Source: Craterostigma plantagineum (lineage: Eukaryota > Streptophyta > Magnoliopsida > Lamiales > Linderniaceae). Taken from it: 64,000 nt of DNA. This document shows, in pieces, positions 57,280 to 64,000 of this stretch. Within the stretch, counting starts at the first letter, position 1. The number at the start of each line of letters is the position of its first letter. Location of the stretch: positions 14,141,501-14,205,500 of the forward strand of contig JAPQWV010000005.1 in NCBI GenBank assembly GCA_027422505.1, in the 5' to 3' direction. A program made the translations under genes and the position numbers. A model generated the notes under the pieces. The model made no database searches, was not told the origin of the DNA, and saw only the letters and a list, made by a program, of their open reading frames with translations.

Positions 57280-60200
57280 TTAAGTCGTCGTAAACAACTC
57301 GGGGTACTTTTCTCTCATCTCATCTTCTCGCTCCCAAGTGGCTTCCTCCATTGTCTGGTTCCGCCACAAGACCTTCACTAGGGGAATGTTCTTATTTCGA
57401 AGTCGCTTCACCTCGTACATTAAAATCTCTACCGGCCTTTCTTCATAGCTTAGGTCCGATCTCAATTGTTGATGAAGCGTCTCACTTCGTAGCACATGAC
57501 TCGGATCCGGAACGTACTTCCGTAACGTAGATACGTGGAAGACGTCATGGACTTGTGCTAGTGATGTCGGTAGTTCTAACTGGTACGCTACTTCACCGAC
57601 TCTTTTCAAAATATGAAAGGGTCCTATGTATCTCGGACTCAACTTTCCTTTTCGTCCGAATCTCTTAACTCCTTTCATCGGTGATATTTTCAAGAAGACT
57701 TGATCGCCTTCTTCAAATTCCAACGGCCTTCGTCTTTTATCCGCGTAATTCTTCTGACGACTTTGGGCCGTTTGCATCCTCTCCCGTATCTTACTAACAG
57801 CTTCGGTCATCTCACGAACCATTTCAGGACCTAATAGCGCCTTCTCGCCGATTTCATCCCAGTGTACTGGGGATCGGCATTTACGCCCATACAAGGCTTC
57901 GTAAGGTGCCATCCCGATCGTCGCTTGAAAGCTGTTGTTGTACGAAAATTCGATTAATGAAAGGTATTTACTCCAGCTTCCACGAAAATCTAGCACACAC
58001 GCCCTTAACATATCTTCGAGCGTCTGGATCGTTCTTTCCGATTGTCCGTCCGTCTGGGGATGATAGGCTGAACTAAACGATAGTTTGGTCCCTAAAGCCT
58101 TCTGCAAGCTCCCCCAGAATTGAGATAGAAATCTTGAATCGCGATCGGAAACGATCGACATCGGAATCCCATGTAATCTCACTATTTCTTGAATGTACAG
58201 TTCTGCAAACTTCTCCATGGGATATGTCTGGTTGATCGGTAGAAAATGGGAAGATTTCGTTAATCTATCAACGATTACCCAGATTGCATCATGCCCTTTC
58301 ACCGTCTTGGGTAATCCGACGACAAAATCCATGGTTATGTGGTCCCACTTCCACTCGGGAACCGTCAACGGTTGTAGCATTCCTGCCGGCCTTTGGTGTT
58401 CTGCCTTGATCTGTTGACAAGTCAGACATCGGCTTACGAAAGTAGCGACATCTCTCTTCATTCCTGGCCACCAGTAATTCGTTCGCAAATCCCGATACAT
58501 CTTCGTGGCACCAGGATGCACTGAGTAGATTGTCGTATGTGCCTCTGTCATCAGCGTCCGACGGATTTCTTCATCTTTAGGCACGTACAACCGACTTCTG
58601 AATCGTAAACTCCCGTCTTCTCGGAATTCGAACTCCGATGGGGCGTCTCCATCTTGTTCATGTCGAATTTTCAAATACAGCTCGTCCGCTTTTTGTGCTT
58701 CGATAATTCGATCTAACAGTGTCGGTTTGAGAGTCAACGCTGCCAACCTCGCTTCGACTTCCCCGAAGTGAATTACTTCAACTCCGAGTTGGCATAATTC
58801 AGCACTTACGGCTTTCCGGCTCAACGCGTCTGCGACTACATTAGCTTTTCCTGGGTGATAATTTATCACGCAGTCGTAGTCCTTCACTAGTTCGAGCCAT
58901 CGCCTTTGCCTCATATTCAACTCCTTCTGTGTGAAGAAGTACTTCAGGCTCTTATGATCTGTGAAGATCTCGCACCTTTCTCCGTACAGGTAGTGTCGCC
59001 AGATTTTGAGAGCAAACACTACTGCGGCGAGTTCAAGATCGTGAGTGGGGTAATTCTTCTCGTACGTCTTTAACTGTCGGGAGGCGTAAGCGATTACCTT
59101 CCCATTCTGCATTAACACGCACCCCAAGCCGTTCTTCGAGGCGTCACTATACACCGAAAATCCTTCAGTGCCCGACGGTATTGCTAAAACTGGAGCAGTT
59201 GTCAATCTCTTCTTCAACTCCTGAAAACTCTGCTCGCACTGTTCAGTCCATTTGAACGAGACATTCTTCTTTGTCAGGTTTGTGAGCGTTGAGGCAATGC
59301 TGGAGAAGTCTTTGATAAACTTTCGATAATATCCAGCAAGCCCGAGAAAACTCCTTACTTCAGTGGGAGTGGTCGGCCGTGGCCAATTTTCTATTGCCTC
59401 AATCTTGCTGGGGTCCACCGAAATTCCGCTCCCCGAAATGATGTGCCCCAGAAATGCCACTTGTTCCAACCAGAATTCGCATTTCTTAAACTTAGCGAAC
59501 AGCTGTTTCTCCCGAAGAATTCCAAGGACCGTTCTCAGATGTTCTTCGTGTTCCTCCTTCGTCTTCGAGTATACGAGGATATCATCGATAAACACTATAA
59601 CGAAACGGTCTAGGAACTCCTTAAATACTCGGTTCATCAGATCCATGAAAGCGGCAGGAGCATTCGTTAGCCCGAATGGCATGACCAAGAATTCGTAGTG
59701 GCCGTACCTCATGCTGAACGCAGTTTTCGGAACATCCTTTTCACGAATTTTCAACTGATGATAACCGGAACGCAGGTCGATCTTTGAGAACACCGTTGCC
59801 CCTTGTAATTGATCGAATAAATCGTCTATTCTCGGCAACGGGTATTTGTTCTTTATCGTGATCTTATTAAGTTCACGATAGTCTATACATAATCTCATTG
59901 ACCCGTCTTTCTTCTTTACGAAAAGTACCGGGGCTCCCCAGGGTGAGAAACTGGGTTGAATAAAACCCTTCTGCAACAATTCTTCCAATTGCTCCTTCAA
60001 TTCCCGCAATTCATTTGGTGCTAATCGATACGGGGCTTTAGAAATGGGGGCAGCTCCGGGCACAAGATCGATTATGAATTCAATTTCCCGATTCGGCGGT
60101 AATCCCGGGAGATCCTCGGGAAACACATCGGGGTACTCCTTTACTATAGGAACTTCCTCTAGTTTTGGCTGAGGAGATTCTTCGGCTTTCACCGCAAAGA

Positions 60201-61773
60201 TCAGAAATGCTTCGCAACCCGTGTTTACGAGTCGCTGAGCTTTCAGAGCAGAAATCCTAGGGATTGATTTATTGTTCGTCTTTCCCGAAAATTCAAACTC
60301 GCCTCCCTCGGTCGATTGAAACCTAACTACTTTCTTCGCACAGTCTATGATTGCTCCGTACTTCGAGAGCCAATCCATCCCGAATATGATGTCGTAGTCA
60401 TTCATTGGGATCACTATCAAATCTACATTCAATTCCCGACCCTCAATTCTCACGGGATAGTTTTCTACTACCAGGTTCGTCCTAGTTGGGTCTCCGTGGG
60501 GCAAGGAAACTATATAGTTGCACAATGAAGGGGTAGGATATATTCCCGCCCGGGTCACAAAACTGGCCGACACAAACGAGTGTGTGGCTCCAGAGTCAAT
60601 TAGAATGGAAGATGGTACGTGAAAGATATTCAACGTACCAGTCACTACGGCTGGATTCGCCTCCGCCTCCTCGTTTGTCATTGTGAAAACCCTCGCAGGT
60701 ACGGGTGGAGGTCGGATCAATTTCTGTGGTTGATTCTGTAACTGAGGCTGGCCTTCCGTGCAGTTCCGTGCAGTGTGCCCCATCTTTCCACACCGAAAGC
60801 ACTGCAGATTCTGCGTCGGTCGGGATCCGTAGCAGATACCGAAGTGGTTTCGCCCACACTGCTGGCACTGTGGCGCTGGCATCGCTGGTCGGTAGGGAGC
60901 GTTGGTTGGTCCCTGGCTAAAGTTCGGGCGCCACATCTGTTGGCCCGGTCGATTGCCTTTGTTCTTCGGGCCATTGCCGAAGAATGAGCGCTTCTGACTG
61001 CTACCTCCTTGTTGAGCCACCCTCTTTCTGTTCACTTCCTGAGCTTCTCTCACTACTCCTTCAGCTTGTTCGGCTATCAACGCACGCTCTGTCGCTTGCC
61101 GAAATTCCAACTGTCTCACGCCCGCCACACTAAGGTCTCGATAGAATTCCGGCTTTAGTCCCCGAAGGAATCTCGTAACTTTCAGAGCATTCGTTGCTAC
61201 GAGATGAGGAGCGAAGCGAGATAACTCCTCGAATTTGCGAATGTATTCTGCAACCGGCATTCGCCCTTGTTTCAGGTTCATGAATTCGTACATTCGCTGC
61301 TCTTGGTCGTGAGCAGTGAAGTACTTCTCGTAAAAGAGTTCTCTAAAGCGCTCCCACGTCATAGCAGCGGGATCTTCCAACACCTTCACCGTGTTCCACC
61401 AGAATCGCGCGCTTCCCCGAAGTAGGGAAACGGCACACAGAACTTTCTCGTTATTCGGAACACGACTATAAATGAAGAGGTCTTCAATCGTTCCGATCCA
61501 ATCCTCAGCCACCGCAGGGTTGGTGGCCTCGGCGAAATTTGGGGGATTCAGTTTGCGGAACCTCTCCCCGATAATTTCCACGCGATCGAGTTGCGGGGAG
61601 GAACGGTGCTCAGATGAGCTTTGATGATTTATGAGGTTGTTGATTTGGTCTGACTGTCGTTGGATTAATTCAGTCAACCGTCGGATAGTGTCGTGTTCAG
61701 GAGTCGGGGACTCAGGTTCGTCCCGTCGACTCGTTTCTCCTACGAACTCTCGTCTAGGTCTTCCTCTCGACAT
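57280..61773 (-). CDS. Gag-Pol polyprotein of a Tekay-like chromovirus (1,497 aa, intact)
   Basis: A single frame for all functions of the element. Retrotrans_gag lies at ~85-235 ([24 protein letters not shown]). A His/Cys cluster begins at ~303, and the CCHC knuckle [14 protein letters not shown] is at 325-338. The aspartic protease is at ~385-480 with DSGATHS (393-399). RT spans ~560-780 ([14 protein letters not shown]; active site FIDD 728-731). RNase H spans ~870-985 ([16 protein letters not shown]). The integrase zinc motif has H1079, H1086, C1116 and C1119, and the catalytic core has D1149, D1210 and E1246. A chromodomain-like tail at ~1446-1493 ([31 protein letters not shown]) may guide integration to particular chromatin. 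All catalytic residues are present with no stop or shift. The first Met (61773) lies 155 bp inside the 5' LTR end. Functional competence is inferred. Confidence 0.95.
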   Translation of the reverse strand: MSRGRPRREFVGETSRRDEPESPTPEHDTIRRLTELIQRQSDQINNLINHQSSSEHRSSPQLDRVEIIGERFRKLNPPNFAEATNPAVAEDWIGTIEDLFIYSRVPNNEKVLCAVSLLRGSARFWWNTVKVLEDPAAMTWERFRELFYEKYFTAHDQEQRMYEFMNLKQGRMPVAEYIRKFEELSRFAPHLVATNALKVTRFLRGLKPEFYRDLSVAGVRQLEFRQATERALIAEQAEGVVREAQEVNRKRVAQQGGSSQKRSFFGNGPKNKGNRPGQQMWRPNFSQGPTNAPYRPAMPAPQCQQCGRNHFGICYGSRPTQNLQCFRCGKMGHTARNCTEGQPQLQNQPQKLIRPPPVPARVFTMTNEEAEANPAVVTGTLNIFHVPSSILIDSGATHSFVSASFVTRAGIYPTPSLCNYIVSLPHGDPTRTNLVVENYPVRIEGRELNVDLIVIPMNDYDIIFGMDWLSKYGAIIDCAKKVVRFQSTEGGEFEFSGKTNNKSIPRISALKAQRLVNTGCEAFLIFAVKAEESPQPKLEEVPIVKEYPDVFPEDLPGLPPNREIEFIIDLVPGAAPISKAPYRLAPNELRELKEQLEELLQKGFIQPSFSPWGAPVLFVKKKDGSMRLCIDYRELNKITIKNKYPLPRIDDLFDQLQGATVFSKIDLRSGYHQLKIREKDVPKTAFSMRYGHYEFLVMPFGLTNAPAAFMDLMNRVFKEFLDRFVIVFIDDILVYSKTKEEHEEHLRTVLGILREKQLFAKFKKCEFWLEQVAFLGHIISGSGISVDPSKIEAIENWPRPTTPTEVRSFLGLAGYYRKFIKDFSSIASTLTNLTKKNVSFKWTEQCEQSFQELKKRLTTAPVLAIPSGTEGFSVYSDASKNGLGCVLMQNGKVIAYASRQLKTYEKNYPTHDLELAAVVFALKIWRHYLYGERCEIFTDHKSLKYFFTQKELNMRQRRWLELVKDYDCVINYHPGKANVVADALSRKAVSAELCQLGVEVIHFGEVEARLAALTLKPTLLDRIIEAQKADELYLKIRHEQDGDAPSEFEFREDGSLRFRSRLYVPKDEEIRRTLMTEAHTTIYSVHPGATKMYRDLRTNYWWPGMKRDVATFVSRCLTCQQIKAEHQRPAGMLQPLTVPEWKWDHITMDFVVGLPKTVKGHDAIWVIVDRLTKSSHFLPINQTYPMEKFAELYIQEIVRLHGIPMSIVSDRDSRFLSQFWGSLQKALGTKLSFSSAYHPQTDGQSERTIQTLEDMLRACVLDFRGSWSKYLSLIEFSYNNSFQATIGMAPYEALYGRKCRSPVHWDEIGEKALLGPEMVREMTEAVSKIRERMQTAQSRQKNYADKRRRPLEFEEGDQVFLKISPMKGVKRFGRKGKLSPRYIGPFHILKRVGEVAYQLELPTSLAQVHDVFHVSTLRKYVPDPSHVLRSETLHQQLRSDLSYEERPVEILMYEVKRLRNKNIPLVKVLWRNQTMEEATWEREDEMREKYPELFTTT

Positions 61774-61928
61774 TCTCGAATGCTAGCTAGCGCACATAAA
61801 CGAACACATATCAACTCACATAATCACATTAGCATATAATACTTACAGGCGAGGCTGGTTCTCCCGGCTTCTGAGCGGCGGTACATGGACAGTCTTCAGA
61901 ACCTAGAACCTAACGCTCTGAAACCACC
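61774..61928 (-). promoter_or_regulatory. Gypsy primer-binding site and leader
   Basis: Adjacent to the 5' LTR the minus strand reads GGTGGTTTCAGAGCG (61914-61928). It resembles the initiator tRNA-Met site TGGTATCAGAGC with one substitution in the core. A short ~140-bp leader to the gag-pol ATG follows. Confidence 0.7.
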
Positions 61929-64000
61929 TGTCGCGACCCTACTTCCTAATTAAATTAGTTGGCGGATTTCCGCAACAGAAGTCGCGGAGGACCCCATTTA
62001 TTAAAAACTTTTAATAAAATAATTTACATTTCATATCAAAGGTCGGGTTTTACAAAAAGCGTCATATTTACACACCGGGCCGAAACCCCAAAATCTAACC
62101 CGACTAAACTAACTACGCCTCTCCACAGGTCGCGTCCCATGTACCGCTCCGCCCTCAAAAGCCCGTGGAGTCACCGCCGCCAGCCCGCCTTCGGCTAACC
62201 CTGACACCCATCGGTGTCGGGCGCAGTCTCACCTATAAAATAAAACCCTGAGAAAAAACGCCCAGTAGGTGGTAGTAAAAACATGCAATGCATATGCGTG
62301 CGTGCACTCAACCCAATCCCATGTCCTCACACATGAAATATGCACGCTCGACCTATCTCACGTCTCGTCACATATCAGGGCCCTAGGCTAGACTCGGCAC
62401 CCACGCGCGCATGGCAAGGTACGCCATAATCATGCGGTAGCCCACGCCGGCCTCGCCGGGTCGCTCCCTCCGCACACAATCTCAACCCGACGGTGTTACA
62501 CCTTGGTGTAACTCCCCGAGTAGTTTACCACTACCCGGGTAGACAGGAATCTCACATCTGTCTGCCGTCCCTGAGCCAATAAAATATCGGTGGTGTACAC
62601 CTCGGGTGGCTCAATCCCGAGTAGATGGGTGTCGCAAACCCCCTCTCCCACCAGGTGCCCTATCGAGTCTAGACCTGACTACCAACATCGGTAACTCTAC
62701 CCCACTCATCCGACGCCGTAAGATGTCGCCGTATGAATGCGGTACATCATCATCACTCTCACCCGTGCATGTCGTGATATGTACATAAAATCAATCATAT
62801 GAACACATCACACGTTTCATAAACTCGTAAGTAGTATAACTCGTAAAATATTATACTTTATTAAAACCCGATACTAGGCCGATGGTTTGAAATTCCAAAA
62901 ATAATATTTTTATAATTTAAAATATGGGTTGACCCGAAAATATATGTTATAGTACGAAAATATTTTATTTAAAAGTGATTTGGTAAAAGTCGGGCGATTT
63001 TAAATTGTGCAGTAGAAAAATGTCGAGATAGTTAATAGATGGATTTCGAGGTGAATTATAAAAGATGTCGCGTTACCTATTACAAAGATGTCGAGCTGCA
63101 TAATTGATAAAAGTCGATATGTATAGTGAAGGGACTCGACATTTCTAAGGTTTGTATATCGACATTTATAGTTGTTTTGAGAGTCTCGACATTGTGTAAG
63201 AATTTCGACATTTATTCTTTGTTCAATTATGTGCCACGACATTTTACAATGATGTCGACTTTTACAAGGAATGATGAGCTCGACATTTTCTATTTTACTA
63301 GAGCTCGACATTTTAAGTATGTCTCGACATTTATATTATATCGACATTCTATAAAAGTTTCGACATTTAGTATAAGATATCGACATTTTTGTTAGAGGCC
63401 TCGACATTCTTCGCTCGACATTTTGGTATGTCTCGACATTTCTATTATCTCGTCATTCTATAATGATTTCGGCATCTTACAATGAACTCGACATTTTTCA
63501 GTGATTTCGACATTTTTCAGAAATCATGGTCTCGACATTTATGAGGCTTCGACATCTTTTACAGATTTCGACATTTTTCAGAAATAACGGCCTCGACATT
63601 TTTCAAGGGGTTTCGACATCTTTTACAGATTTCGACATATTTCAGAAATTCAAACATGTTCTTCGTCACATACACATCGATCAAATCATCCATCTCATGA
63701 ACTCATATATTGAGTCCAAAATCACGTTAAAACACATAACAGACATACCACGAAAATTATAAGAATCATAAAACTTCATCTTAAGAACTCGAGTGGCCTT
63801 CTAAACGAATTCTAAAGAATTTGAGGAAAATTATACGGGTAGTAGGGGTTTAAAACCACCTACCTATCCTCCAAGCCAAATAAGAGAATCCTCTATCTTG
63901 AAGCTCAACTCGAATTCTCCAAAAATCGGCTCCTCTCGATGCTTCAACTTCGACCAATCATCAACCCGTATAAAATATTAGAAACCGTAAGCTTATGGAG
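61929..64000 (-). repeat. Gypsy 5' LTR (cut by window edge)
   Basis: Matches 54648-56719. The differences seen by eye are C/A at 54972/62253 and A/G at 55458/62739. The remaining ~525 bp should lie outside the window. Confidence 0.9.
63019..63647. repeat. TCGACATTT motif cluster, second LTR
   Basis: Same motif set as 55738-56366, with every copy retained. Confidence 0.85.

Larger units (their letters stand above)
54648..64000 (-). mobile_element. Ty3/Gypsy chromovirus (Tekay/Del-like), apparently intact, runs off the window
   Basis: A minus-strand element with LTRs at 54648-57244 and from 61929, 7,281 bp apart. It has a polypurine tract, a primer-binding site and one uninterrupted gag-pol ORF. 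A C-terminal chromodomain-like segment, long LTRs and protease-RT-RNase H-integrase order indicate the Tekay/Del group. The LTRs differ at only about two of ~2,070 positions compared, so the insertion is very recent. Confidence 0.9.

Overview
This window is nuclear DNA of a flowering plant, most likely a eudicot, and almost all of it is nested transposable elements. The evidence is plant Copia and Ty3/Gypsy retrotransposons primed by initiator-tRNA-Met-like sites, plant L1-type LINE ORF1s (DUF4283 plus CCHC knuckle), hAT-type MITEs, a SINE, a 5S-bearing Cassandra-type LTR and one plant basic secretory protein (PR-17-like) gene. The species cannot be named from the sequence.

Layout. 1-20873: a head-to-tail array of about ten units alternating a ~928-bp LTR with a short gag-bearing internal region of a Copia family (called C1 here). 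Every unit carries the same gag lesions. One LTR is split by a LINE (2511-5010). 20874-23965: a solo LTR of a Gypsy-type element, interrupted by a hAT MITE (21636-22209) and by an LTR-plus-leader fragment of a second Copia family (C2). 23966-36646: decayed C2 copy 'a' (pol, long spacer, start of a 3' ORF). It is interrupted by a 3.96-kb insert of organelle-like DNA (26361-30320) that itself received a second LINE (26537-29071). 36647-37040: a Gypsy LTR fragment. 37041-38221: the only host gene, with its TATA box at 37193 and ORF at 37272-37988. 38222-38717: a GC-rich hAT-like MITE. 38776-54647: C2 copy 'b', a ~15.9-kb SIRE/Maximus-like Copia with 5' LTR, broken gag-pro-int, an open RT-RNase H frame, a long spacer hit by a SINE and a Cassandra-type solo LTR, and a decayed ORF in the envelope position. 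54648-64000: a Ty3/Gypsy Tekay/Del-type chromovirus on the minus strand, inserted into the 3' LTR of C2b. It has an intact 1,497-codon gag-pol ORF and almost identical 2.6-kb LTRs, so it is the youngest large event here.

How the parts relate. C2a and C2b lie in the same orientation on either side of the host gene, so ectopic recombination between them could delete or duplicate it. Because they are colinear, each serves as the empty-site control for insertions in the other. Points that most deserve a second look: the LTR-gag tandem array, apparently multiplied at DNA level; a family of LINEs that carry ORF1 but no ORF2 and still end in poly(A); a TATA box lying in a perfect 12-bp inverted repeat in all C2 LTRs; the 5S-bearing LTR; and a potentially active chromovirus. 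All comparisons were made by eye; no alignment or database search was run.
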